From an uncultured Lachnospiraceae bacterium (GTDB lineage Bacteria > Bacillota > Clostridia > Lachnospirales > Lachnospiraceae): DNA of 15,526 nucleotides. Below, piece by piece: positions 1-8,300 of this stretch. The first letter of the stretch is position 1. Each line of letters begins with the position of its first letter. The translations under genes were made by a program, and so were the position numbers. The DNA lies in assembly GCA_934338765.1 (NCBI GenBank), contig CAKRHL010000037.1:1-15526 (forward strand), in the 5' to 3' direction. The notes beneath the pieces were generated by a model. It saw only the letters and a program-made list of their open reading frames with translations. It searched no databases and was not told the origin of the DNA.

Positions 1-381
1 AAAAGTAAAAAATGAAATCCCCACCGGAAGCGCGATCTCCGGTACAGGCAGGTGCAGTCCGGCAATATGATCAATATTGTCCACCAGAAATCCGGCATAC
101 TTAAAGGTTCCCAGAATGATCAGATTGCACAGTACCGAGAGCACCATCAGAAACCGCCGCATCCCCTGTCTCTCCGCTGCTGCCAGGCTCCTGCCAAATC
201 CGTAATTCATGGCGGCCGATGCGATCATCAAAAAAACATATACCGGTTCCCCAAAAGCATAAAAAATAAGACTCGCCGCAGTCAGAAACAGATTTTTGGC
301 CCACAGAGGACGGATCAGCAGATTCCCCAGAAATACTACCGGAAGAAATATAAATAAAAATATTGCAGAGCTAAATACCAT
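1..381 (-). CDS. MBOAT-family membrane O-acyltransferase, N-terminal part (cut by window edge)
   Basis: The minus strand is open from an ATG at 381 to the window edge, giving 127 residues with no stop. It begins MVFSSAIFLFIFLPVVF, followed by a second hydrophobic block containing SLIFYAFGEPVYVFL, a third around residues 75-95, and ends in LPVGISFFTF. This pattern (MVFSS start, FYAxGEP, LPxGISFFTF) is the hallmark N-terminus of the AlgI/DltB-like MBOAT family. These multi-pass membrane enzymes move acyl groups onto exported polysaccharides or teichoic acids. The catalytic histidine lies further downstream and is not in view, so activity and substrate cannot be judged. AAAGGA sits 6 bases before the ATG. 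A TATAAT at 403-408 could be a -10 but has no good -35. Family call is confident; a specific gene name is not justified. Confidence 0.92.
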   Translation of the reverse strand, partial: MVFSSAIFLFIFLPVVFLGNLLIRPLWAKNLFLTAASLIFYAFGEPVYVFLMIASAAMNYGFGRSLAAAERQGMRRFLMVLSVLCNLIILGTFKYAGFLVDNIDHIAGLHLPVPEIALPVGISFFTF

Positions 382-414
382 CTTGTGTCCTTTCTACATT
401 TTATTATATAGGAC

Positions 415-437
415 AAAAAGAGCCCCGAAGGACTCTT
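415..437 (-). terminator. Intrinsic terminator of the infC-rpmI-rplT operon
   Basis: Read on the minus strand, an 8-bp stem (AAGAGTCC pairing with GGGCTCTT, one G-U pair) closes a TTCG tetraloop and runs into a T tract (415-419). It lies about 60 bases after the rplT stop and before the MBOAT start. The C(UUCG)G loop is unusually stable, so this should be an efficient stop. Confidence 0.9.
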
Positions 438-499
438 CCTGTATAAGCTTCGAAGTCAAAATATCATAAATATTCCGACTCTGATATTTATTCCATTGA

Positions 500-856
500 T
501 TATGCAAGCTTGCTCTTAGCAACCTCAACGAGAGAAGCGAATCCCTCAGGATCAGAGATAGCCATCTCAGAAAGCATCTTTCTGTTGATGTCAATCTCAG
601 CCAGCTTCAGTCCATACATGAACTTGCTGTATGAAAGACCGTTAAGTCTTGCTGCTGCATTGATACGAGCGATCCAGAGACGTCTGAACTGTCTCTTCTT
701 CTCTTTTCTACCTGCGAAAGAGGAAGTCAGGGCTCTCATTACAGACTGCTTTGCTACTCTATACTGCTTAGATCTAGCTCCTCTATATCCCTTTGCAAGC
801 TTTAAAACTCTATTGTGTTTCTTCTTTGCATTTAATCCGCCTTTAATACGTGCCAT
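500..856 (-). CDS. rplT: 50S ribosomal protein L20
   Basis: The 118-residue product starts [19 protein letters not shown] and carries the L20 signature [20 protein letters not shown], then a basic helical domain with [20 protein letters not shown]. Length matches the family (about 118 residues). L20 binds 23S rRNA early in large-subunit assembly, and in Firmicutes it also represses its own operon by acting on the infC leader. AAGGAGG sits 8 bases before the ATG. It is the last gene of infC-rpmI-rplT, 18 bases after rpmI, and is followed by the terminator at 415-437. Nothing is odd in the sequence. The leader features upstream of infC (1690-1880) are the likely target of its feedback. Confidence 0.98.
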   Translation of the reverse strand: MARIKGGLNAKKKHNRVLKLAKGYRGARSKQYRVAKQSVMRALTSSFAGRKEKKRQFRRLWIARINAAARLNGLSYSKFMYGLKLAEIDINRKMLSEMAISDPEGFASLVEVAKSKLA

Positions 857-874
857 TTGTCTTTCCTCCTTAAA

Positions 875-1075
875 TTATTTAGAATATGGTAAAATGCGCT
901 TCATCATCTTTGCGTTTGTTGCATCTACCTCTACAGCTTTTCTCAGGTTTCTCTTTCTCTTTGTAGACTTCTTATTCAGAATGTGACTCTTGTAAGCCTT
1001 CATCTTCATGAGCTTACCTGTTCCTGTAGTTTTGAAACGCTTTGCAGCTGCGCGCTTTGTTTTCATTTTTGGCAT
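875..1075 (-). CDS. rpmI: 50S ribosomal protein L35
   Basis: The product has 66 residues and starts [20 protein letters not shown], which is the invariant L35 opening, followed by [18 protein letters not shown]. It is very rich in Lys and Arg, as expected for a small rRNA-binding protein of the large subunit. AAGGAGG lies 8 bases before the ATG. It sits between infC and rplT in the standard order. The 104-base spacer from infC is longer than the 18-base spacer to rplT and contains two predicted hairpins (see 1113-1173). Confidence 0.98.
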   Translation of the reverse strand: MPKMKTKRAAAKRFKTTGTGKLMKMKAYKSHILNKKSTKRKRNLRKAVEVDATNAKMMKRILPYSK

Positions 1076-1112
1076 GATAATTTCCTCCTTATTTGCATAA
1101 TATTTATAATCT

Positions 1113-1173
1113 GGCGTATCTGCATCGGCAGTACACCGCCTTGAAAGCCTTGCTCACCGAATAAACGGTCAGC
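1113..1173 (-). other. Two predicted hairpins in the infC-rpmI spacer
   Basis: On the minus strand, right after the infC stop, GCTGACCG and CGGTGAGC (1152-1173) can pair with one mismatch around a six-base loop. Further on (1113-1140), GGCG/CGCC, TA/TA and CTGC/GCAG can stack into a bulged hairpin with a CGAT loop. Neither is followed by a T tract, so they are not terminators. They could be processing or translational-control elements, or chance folding. Confidence 0.35.
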
Positions 1174-1179
1174 CAATCT

Positions 1180-1689
1180 TTACTGCCTCTTCTCTGATAA
1201 GAACATTACCATGGTACGGCCTTCCATCTTAGCAGGCTTATCTACAACGGCAATATCCTCCAGCTTCTCGTAAAAGCTGTCCAGAATCTGCTTACTGTAA
1301 TTGATATGTGCAAGCTCACGACCACGGAAACGAAGGGATACCTTCACACGATCACCCTTGCTCAGGAATTTTCTCGCCTGATTTGCTTTTGTATTCAGGT
1401 CGTTTACATCAATGTTTGGAGACAACCGGATCTCTTTTACTTCCATTGTTCTCTGCTTTTTCTTGGCCTCTTTCTCACGACGTGCCTGCTCATAACGGTA
1501 TTTACCGTAATCAACGATCTTGCACACCGGAGGCTTTGCATTCGGTGCAATCTTGACCAGATCAAGATCTGCTTCTCTTGCAAGCTTCATGGCATCTCTT
1601 GCCGACATAATTCCTAACTGTTCCCCGTCCTCGCCGATCAGACGAATCTCTCTGTCTCTGATCTGCTCATTTACTGCTGTCCTACTAAT
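1180..1689 (-). CDS. infC: Translation initiation factor IF-3, ATT start codon
   Basis: The product is IF-3, which binds the 30S subunit, proofreads initiator tRNA and start codon, and keeps subunits apart. From the chosen start it has 169 residues: an N-domain opening with NEQIRDREIRLIGEDGEQLG, a charged linker (YRYEQARREKEAKKKQR), and a C-domain with VKEIRLSPNID and KVSLRFRGRELAH. The frame is open further upstream to a GTG at 1758, but the only good ribosome binding site, GGAGGTG (1697-1703), lies 9 bases before an ATT codon at 1687-1689. IF-3 genes are known for rare AUU-type starts, and this start gives the normal family length. It is first in infC-rpmI-rplT and directly follows the leader attenuator at 1711-1740. 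Confidence 0.96.
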   Translation of the reverse strand: MSRTAVNEQIRDREIRLIGEDGEQLGIMSARDAMKLAREADLDLVKIAPNAKPPVCKIVDYGKYRYEQARREKEAKKKQRTMEVKEIRLSPNIDVNDLNTKANQARKFLSKGDRVKVSLRFRGRELAHINYSKQILDSFYEKLEDIAVVDKPAKMEGRTMVMFLSEKRQ

Positions 1690-1880
1690 GTTCCTGCACC
1701 TCCATACATTAAAAAAGTGGATAAGCAAAGCTTTATCCACTGATCCTGTCAAAACCACGTTCCTGTGATTAATGTCATTATTTAACCCAAGTCACTTTCT
1801 GTGCTAAGGTGAGAGTGGATTTCTCTGCTTTGTTGTTATTATCGATCGTGCCACAAAACCCTGTAATCTGTAGCACAACA
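1690..1880 (-). promoter_or_regulatory. infC operon leader, probable L20-responsive attenuator
   Basis: This is the untranslated leader of about 190 bases between the predicted transcription start and the infC ATT codon. Near its 5' end GTGCTACA (1869-1876) pairs perfectly with TGTGGCAC (1848-1855). Later, ATCCACT (1814-1820) is complementary over 7 bases to AGTGGAT (1735-1741), which is the 5' arm of the terminator hairpin, so it could form an antiterminator. This matches the known Firmicutes arrangement in which L20 binds the leader and favours premature termination. The mutually exclusive pairings are seen in the sequence; the ligand is inferred from operon identity. Confidence 0.8.
1711..1740 (-). 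terminator. Leader terminator (attenuator) just before infC
   Basis: On the minus strand GTGGATAA pairs perfectly with TTATCCAC, with an inner GC/GC pair, a bulged A and a TTT loop, followed immediately by six Ts (1711-1716). The hairpin ends only 8 bases before the infC GGAGG, so it is a transcription stop inside the leader and not the end of a gene. Confidence 0.88.
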
Positions 1881-1886
1881 TAAAGA

Positions 1887-1915
1887 ATGTTATCATATGG
1901 CATTTTATTTGTCAA
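1887..1915 (-). promoter_or_regulatory. Sigma-A-type promoter of infC-rpmI-rplT
   Basis: A perfect TTGACA (-35, 1910-1915) is separated by 17 bases from TAACAT (-10, 1887-1892), which is preceded by TGA as in an extended -10. The -35 box lies within the last codons and stop of the upstream coiled-coil gene. The predicted start near 1880 gives a leader of about 190 bases. Confidence 0.75.
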
Positions 1916-3140
1916 GCACTTCTTTTAAGATTTCCTGACCAAATTCACTGTTCTCCACAACCTCCCGGATATGCTGCTCATATTCCGTTTTGGTATCTGT
2001 ATTGTACTGAATCTGTTCCCTAAGCTTCTGCCTTCTTTGATTCAGATCGTGACGGATCTCCACCATCTCACGGTCATCCAGGATCGCGTAGGTCTGCACC
2101 AGCCATACCTCCGTGTCGTTGACACCGTGGCTGTCCAGCAGACGCTGCAGAGAATCATTGCTTTTGGCAAGCTGTTCGGTATTCTCCCGGAAACGCCGCT
2201 CATACTCCTTTGTCTTGCAATACTCTCCCCAGAGATTTTCAAAATCAGCCGCATTTTTCACGCCGAACTTTTCCCTGTTGTAATCCAGCACACTGACATT
2301 GTTGACATATTTGATCTTGGTCCGGTTCAAAAGCTCCACTGCTTTATTGTATTTTTTGTCGGAAACGGCGATCTCATACCTGTTTTTGTTGGACTCCGTA
2401 AAGATCACAGCTGCCGCAACGGCAGCCAGTGCCAGTGTCCCGATATACGGATAGGTCATATTGCTGTCCAGATTAAAGTACAGGATAATGAACAGAACGA
2501 TCAGTGATCCGATCAGCACAGAGATTCCCTTGGCAAGCTTTTTCAAAAAATCCTGCCGCTCAATGATCTCTCTCTGGCTCTCCCGGATATACGCCTTTTC
2601 CGCCTCCAGATGACGGATATCGCTGTCGATCGCCTTCTGGTACATCTCGTTCTGGTACATCTTTTTGATCTCGTCGATGAGATCATCCTGATAACGGTCA
2701 AACCGCCGCACCTGACGTTCTGTGATCGTAAGGGTTCTGTTTTTGTATTGATTACGTTCCTGCAAAAGTCTCCGGATCCTCTTACAAAGCTCCATCAGAG
2801 AATCTCTTTCTTCCCCTGCGATCCGGTCAATCTTCTGGATATCCGTCAGATATTCCGTCACCCGGGTGTATTCTGTTTTGGCAATGCTGATCTGTTTCTC
2901 ACAGTCCTTGACGGCCTCACAGCAATCATGGATATACCGCTTCTGCTCTGCCTTCCCCTTCGGAATGATATGCTCTGTCTCCAGATCCTTCCGGGAAAGT
3001 CTTGCCGGTTCTCCCTGTGTATCATTGTTTTCCGGCAGACTGCCATCCTCCGGCTTCCGTGCTGATCCGTGCGTTTCCTCTGCCATTGCCTGCTCACGTT
3101 TTCTTTTCTTTCGTTTCCTGATGCGGTCCCAAAAAGCCAT
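1905..3140 (-). CDS. Coiled-coil protein with two membrane segments, function unknown
   Basis: I do not recognise this 411-residue protein. It starts with a strongly basic stretch (MAFWDRIRKRKKRKREQ), then an acidic, polar linker to about residue 60, then long charged helices (about 65-200) that look coiled-coil. Two hydrophobic segments follow (about 206-222 and 232-249) with a short loop, and a second charged helical region runs to the end. The topology suggests both long arms face the same side of the membrane, most likely the cytoplasm, since there is no signal peptide and the arms are Lys/Arg/Glu rich. AAAGGGG lies upstream of the ATG. It is the last gene of the four-gene operon, 53 bases after the TPR gene. 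A membrane anchor or scaffold for the other three products is my inference. No terminator follows it. Confidence 0.85.
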   Translation of the reverse strand: MAFWDRIRKRKKRKREQAMAEETHGSARKPEDGSLPENNDTQGEPARLSRKDLETEHIIPKGKAEQKRYIHDCCEAVKDCEKQISIAKTEYTRVTEYLTDIQKIDRIAGEERDSLMELCKRIRRLLQERNQYKNRTLTITERQVRRFDRYQDDLIDEIKKMYQNEMYQKAIDSDIRHLEAEKAYIRESQREIIERQDFLKKLAKGISVLIGSLIVLFIILYFNLDSNMTYPYIGTLALAAVAAAVIFTESNKNRYEIAVSDKKYNKAVELLNRTKIKYVNNVSVLDYNREKFGVKNAADFENLWGEYCKTKEYERRFRENTEQLAKSNDSLQRLLDSHGVNDTEVWLVQTYAILDDREMVEIRHDLNQRRQKLREQIQYNTDTKTEYEQHIREVVENSEFGQEILKEVLDK

Positions 3141-3193
3141 CTGCGATGCCCCTTTCTCTGCTTATATGATTGGAAAATGAATCCTCCGGTCTT

Positions 3194-4030
3194 TTACGGA
3201 AGCATACTTTTGCGGTATTCCGTCTTCCACTGAAGAAGCAACTCTCCGGCAAGCTTCTCATAGGTAGGATCTCCCTGTTCTTTCATTCTCCGGATACGCC
3301 GTACTGTTTTACATTCCCTGCTTTCCACGCTCTGACGCAGAGCCTCCTCATACTGTGCGTCCATAAAGGTCTGCTGCTCTCTGGTCACACCCATCTGCGC
3401 TGCGGTTTTTTCATACTCCTCCGGCATACCTCCAAGTTTCAGACAATACAGGCATGCCTCCAGCGCCCTCTGCTGCTCTGTATATTCATATGCCTTCTGA
3501 AAAGCCGCACAGCCATGACGATACTCCCCCATGCCTGCCAGCGCCACCCCAAGTCTGTAATAAATATCTCCAAACTCCTCTGATTCCGCATTGATCATAT
3601 CGGGATTTTTTAATATCCGTTCGTACTCCTGCCTTGCCCGCTCCAGACTGCCGTTTTTTAGGTACGTATCTGCCTTGATCTTTTGTCTGCCACGCATCGG
3701 TACGTTCTGCGTCTGATCCATGATGGCGATCAGCTCATTGATCTCCTGCTCCGTATAATAATCACAGCTACAGCACAGCGTCACAACAATGTCCTTTAGA
3801 TTGTTGTGGTCCTTTCTCATTTTGTCAAGCTTGTCCGCTGTTTCCTCCATGCCAAGCTCTCCCCGGATCCAGTCGGCAAATGTCCGGTCAAAGATTTCCT
3901 CCTGCATCATATAGATATTGTTTCTGATATAGTAGCAGACTTCCTCGATGGAATACACCTTTGTCTTTGTCATCGGAAAACAATACGGCTGCTTCGCAAT
4001 AACACTGCTGCATAATATTAATTTGCCCAT
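3194..4030 (-). CDS. TPR-containing protein, function unknown
   Basis: The product has 278 residues and no signal peptide or membrane segment. Residues 1-110 form an unrecognised N-terminal domain starting MGKLILCSSVIAKQPYCF, with a helical, aromatic-rich part (EEVCYYIRNNIYMMQEEIF) and two adjacent cysteines near residue 86. Residues about 115-141 and 150-184 look like tetratricopeptide repeats (YLKNGSLERARQEYERIL; IYYRLGVALAGMGEYRHGCA), and more helices follow. TPRs usually mediate protein-protein contacts and often serve Hsp70-type partners. GGAGG lies 6 bases before the ATG. The gene starts 21 bases after the stop of the Hsp70/actin-like gene, so co-transcription is near certain. An adaptor role within the operon is inference. 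Confidence 0.87.
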   Translation of the reverse strand: MGKLILCSSVIAKQPYCFPMTKTKVYSIEEVCYYIRNNIYMMQEEIFDRTFADWIRGELGMEETADKLDKMRKDHNNLKDIVVTLCCSCDYYTEQEINELIAIMDQTQNVPMRGRQKIKADTYLKNGSLERARQEYERILKNPDMINAESEEFGDIYYRLGVALAGMGEYRHGCAAFQKAYEYTEQQRALEACLYCLKLGGMPEEYEKTAAQMGVTREQQTFMDAQYEEALRQSVESRECKTVRRIRRMKEQGDPTYEKLAGELLLQWKTEYRKSMLP

Positions 4031-4051
4031 GAGACTCCTCCAATCTGCAAT

Positions 4052-5320
4052 TTACAAGCTAAGATAGCGTTCCCATATCCGGTTGCTGGAAGGACAAAAC
4101 TCTCCAAAACCGTCGTCCTTCAATGTGACAATGCAATGTGATGCATCGGCAAAACGGAGACGCAGGGTAAATCTGGTCATCTTGTTGGGCCGCTCATCAA
4201 AGCCCTCCAGAGATAACAGATGAACCGTCGTTTCCCGTTTGACCGCATTCTGGATCGTGAGCTGCAATTCCTCCTCTCCGTCCGGGATAAAATCAACACT
4301 CACATCCACGTCCTTCCACGGTACGCCGGCCTTGACCAGAAGCACCTCCTGCATTTTGGCATCACAATAAACCCGCAGAGAAATACCGGTGTGGATCATC
4401 TCCTGATCCAGAAAAAGAAAGTCTCCCATCACGCCCTCTCCGGCAAGCTCTCTCGCTGCGATGCAGGCACCCTTGGTAAACAGATTGCTTCCGCGGAATA
4501 CACGCCGTCCGTTGCACAGCTGGCTCAGCGCCGTATTGGCCCATTCTCCCTGAAAGCCCTCTCCCGTCACATAGATCGTGGAGATCATCTGCTTATGCAT
4601 CTGGGTGTTGGCAAGATTGACAAAAGCGTATTCCATCTTAAAGCTGCTGTCATGCTCCATCATATCCCAATTCAGATTCTGGCTCAGATCCATCCTCTTG
4701 ACACCCACAATATAAGGAATATTTCTCCTGTCAATATGGATCTGGGAATAAAACAATCCCTCTCTGCCAAACTCAAACAGCGCCACATCTCCCAGCCACA
4801 GCTCTTTTTTCTGGCTCAGGGCATAATACATATAGCTCTGCTGATGGAGCTGTATAACAAAACGCTCCTCGCCTATCCCGATCTGATTCATCGCTCCCTT
4901 GATGGCGTTTACCAGATTGTCCGTTTTCTCGGACACCGATATCACAAGCTTGCGGATCGTTTCACTGGGAAAATACTCCTTGAGACAGCTTAACAGCTTT
5001 ACAAAGTAGCGGACCAGCGCATCCACCGGCTCTAACTCCATGTCACCGGAGACCACCTTACCCTGATCGGATATCTGTTTTAATATGTCCCGGAAAACGT
5101 ACACTTCCTCCCGTTCCTCTGCCAGCAATGCCTCTGTGCCAAACAGCCATTCCTTTTTGACCGGCTGATATGACAACACCGTCGGACACTCGTATTCTCT
5201 CTCCCGTCCCACCAGACGCCCCACCGGGATCACCTTGTCCATATCACGGTGGTAACAGGAAATCTGCGTTACGTCATCACACAGATCGATCCCGGCCAGT
5301 ACTTTTCTATCTTCGGTCAT
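4052..5320 (-). CDS. Hsp70/actin-fold-like protein (probable DUF5716 family), function unknown
   Basis: The 422-residue product opens with VLAGIDLCDDVTQISCY, which sits where Hsp70 and actin relatives have the phosphate-1 loop (IGIDLGTT). Residues 179-194 (VALFEFGREGLFYSQI) resemble the phosphate-2 strand-turn-strand. Residues 248-290, with IYVTGEGFQG and later GACIAA, resemble the adenosine motif. The C-terminal part from about 325 is beta-rich and could match an Hsp70-type substrate-binding sandwich. The glycine and threonine residues normally holding ATP phosphates are largely replaced, so ATP hydrolysis is uncertain. The frame is open to 5341, but I chose the ATG at 5320, which has AGAGGG just upstream; it overlaps the previous gene by 14 bases, implying translational coupling. 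The DUF5716 label is from memory. The fold call is by eye and moderate. Confidence 0.82.
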   Translation of the reverse strand: MTEDRKVLAGIDLCDDVTQISCYHRDMDKVIPVGRLVGREREYECPTVLSYQPVKKEWLFGTEALLAEEREEVYVFRDILKQISDQGKVVSGDMELEPVDALVRYFVKLLSCLKEYFPSETIRKLVISVSEKTDNLVNAIKGAMNQIGIGEERFVIQLHQQSYMYYALSQKKELWLGDVALFEFGREGLFYSQIHIDRRNIPYIVGVKRMDLSQNLNWDMMEHDSSFKMEYAFVNLANTQMHKQMISTIYVTGEGFQGEWANTALSQLCNGRRVFRGSNLFTKGACIAARELAGEGVMGDFLFLDQEMIHTGISLRVYCDAKMQEVLLVKAGVPWKDVDVSVDFIPDGEEELQLTIQNAVKRETTVHLLSLEGFDERPNKMTRFTLRLRFADASHCIVTLKDDGFGEFCPSSNRIWERYLSL

Positions 5321-8300
5321 TGTTCCCTCTGCCTCCATCATCCGGTTTCATCAAAAATTTTACAATCGCCCGTTTCTCCGCATACTCCTGCATCTGATCC
5401 AGCAGGACGTCCTGACTCCTGCCTGACTGCAGCATCCGGTTCAGCATCTGATAACCGCTCATGCCCTCCATACCACTCATCTGATCAATATAGCTTAAAC
5501 AAACCGGCGCTGTTTTGATCTCGTTGCCCACCTCATCCGTCTCCAGGATCTCATACTCCACAGTTTCATCCTGAAAAAGAATAAAGCCCTTCACACGGAT
5601 CCCTTCAAAAACGTCTCTCATACTCTCCGTCACCGGTTCCTGTCTCCGGCCATCTATGATATATGCATACCGGATCCTGACATCATGCTCCGGATCCGCC
5701 GTATAATCTATATACTGCTCCTTGAGAAGTGTATCCGGCAGGGACAGTTTGTCCTTAAACGCCTGAAAATACGGCAGCACCATATCCTTTTCATATAACT
5801 GGTGCAGATTGTAATCCACAAAAACAGCTTCTCCTCCGGTGAGCATACTGCGTCCCGACAAATATTTGAGAACCGCCAGAAGACACGGTATATTTTCCTC
5901 CACCTGTACATGCTGGTAAAAGGACTCAAAGATCTCCTCCGGCAACTTTTCTCCATGCACCAGATAATCATATGCCTTTTTCTTGAGAAATGCCCGGATC
6001 AGCTTTTTGTTAAAGCCCTTTTCCTCATAATAAAAGAATACCTGATATGCATCCGGAGCCATCTGTCCCGTAAAAAGGATCTGTGCCAGCAGACGCTCTG
6101 ACAAAACCTGTATATCAATGCCAAACTCCCGGCATGCAGACCAAAGCCGTGTCATTTCCGGGATCGTGCCGGAATAGTGATCGCACAGATAGACAAGCAG
6201 CGGCTTATCGAACTCTCCGCCCTCAAAAATATACCAGGCAAGCCTGAGCAGATTCTTGTCCTCCTCCGCACCGGTAAAGGCGTGTCCTGCAATCTTTAAC
6301 AGGCGTTTTGGATCCATGCCTTCCCACCCAAACAGCAACAGCCCCTCAAAGCCTTTTTCATATTTATGACGTACCGCACAATACTCCATAAAATTTTTGC
6401 GGTCTCTTGGCAGGATATTTTCCCAGTCCATATGCTCCAGTTCATGATCCAGGAGCTCTCCCTGGAAATTATCAAAATAATATTGCATTTGTATGGCAAA
6501 AAGTGATTTTCTGAAATATTGATCCAGCCCTGCTATCCCAAGTATCCGGCGACGGAGCTGTGACACATCCTCTCCGGTCCGGTTCTCCTGTACCGCCTTT
6601 TGGTATAAATGCAAAAGGACACGGACATTGTCTCCCACAAACGGCAGACATTTTGCCACCAGATGATCCAGATGAACCATCCGGTGCACTGTATATCCAA
6701 TGGATGAGGAATATCTGCGTCCTTCTCTGTCCGTCAAAAAGATCTGCGGCTCCGGAGTAAATACAGAGATCATGGCTCTGCCCCGGACAAACGCCGCCGT
6801 CTCCTCCTGCTGCAGCTCCCGGTGACGCACCACCACACCGGCGATCCGGGGATCACTGCACCGGATCTCTCTGGTAAAAAGAATGGATGGCAGTGCCTGT
6901 GCGATTTTTTCATCTATGAGCTCCTCCCGCAGAAACTCCTCATAGATCACCGCCAGATCATCATTGATCCTTCCCTGTTCCACCTGCTCCAGTGTGAACC
7001 GCTCCATTGCTGCTTTATAACTGTCATACATTGTCCGGTCTCTGTCTTTATGGCGGATCACATAAGCATAAAGCATGGCTTTCTTGGTGGCATTTAACTG
7101 ATTGTTGTATGAAAAATACAGTAACACTCTGTCGGGAAGCACCATATCCGGCGTTTCCTCCAACGCATAGATATAATTTTCATACAGATCCGTAATCTGT
7201 AATTTATGCTGTATGCCAAGCCCATACCATTTGACATTGTCCGGGGATACTCTGCGTTCCCGCATCAGGAGCTGACAGATCATCGTGAGCAGATCATCCG
7301 ACGGACGCTCCTCATACATCTTGTACATGTCCTGCAGCATAACTCCCGTAAAATCTCTGGTTCTGCTGATCAGATACGCGTAGCGGAACTGAAGCTCCTC
7401 CTCCAGGATCCGGTTGGAAAGTCCCCAGTGAAGAGCCTGAGCCCTGGCATCAGTGAGCTCCAGCACAAGCTCCGGCGCATTATTGTACAGCCGGCAAAGT
7501 TCCAGATAGAGAAGGGGGCTGTGACAACCGTTCTCTATCTGCTCCAGTATGGCACTCTGACGTTTTGCAGAGATCCGGTAGCTCTCATCCATCTGCAGCA
7601 GAAACCACAGGATCAGCCAGTGACTGTGACCGGTCTGATAACATTCCCTGATCCTCGCCAAAGCGTCTGCCCTTTCTGCTGCCTCCGGCTTCCACAGATA
7701 CATCAGATAATAATAAGAGCAGTATAATAACGGCTCCTGTTCCTGTATGGTAAGCAGCTGCTCCTCCAGCCGGGTCATCTCCAGATGAAATGCTTCTTCC
7801 TTCTGCTCCTGCAATGCCAGATGGATCCGGAATACCCTCGCCAACCAGCCATAACGACTCTCCTCCTGCGCAGGCTGTTCCAGACCGGCAACGCTTTTTG
7901 TGGCTGCCTGGACATAATCTTTCTGGGACATTTTCCCCGCCTGATAATACAGAAAGCTCCGATACAGATTCCACACACTTTTTTGCTGCTGTATCTTTAA
8001 CCGCCGTTCCTCATCCGACATACAGTATCTCCGGGCGATCACCTTGATCTCCAGCTGCTGTCTCGCACTGCTGATGGTGATCCGGGCAAAATTGTGTCCT
8101 ATCGCCATACAATCCGGATTGATCACAAAAGCCAGCTCATAAGTATCTCCCGTAAAATCCGTTGTCCTGATACAGGTACGCTCCACCCGCACAAAGGAGG
8201 CATCGGATCTCACCTCATATTCCCCGTAGCCCCATGTGTCCTTGTGCAGTACAAGCCTGTCCGCAAAGATCTTCTCACATTTGGGATATTGCAGCTCCCT

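Noticed and set aside
1690..1758. Upstream extension of infC to a GTG at 1758
   Set aside because: It would translate through the attenuator hairpin, adds 23 residues unlike IF-3, and lacks a ribosome binding site, while GGAGGTG fits the ATT at 1689.
1749..1778. Nine-residue leader peptide (ATG ... TGA) in the infC leader
   Set aside because: No ribosome binding site precedes it and its codons show no regulatory run; L20 control does not need a leader peptide.
4220..4993. Plus-strand open frame of 257 codons opposite the Hsp70/actin-like gene
   Set aside because: No family resemblance, no supported ribosome binding site, and fully inside a well-supported gene on the other strand.
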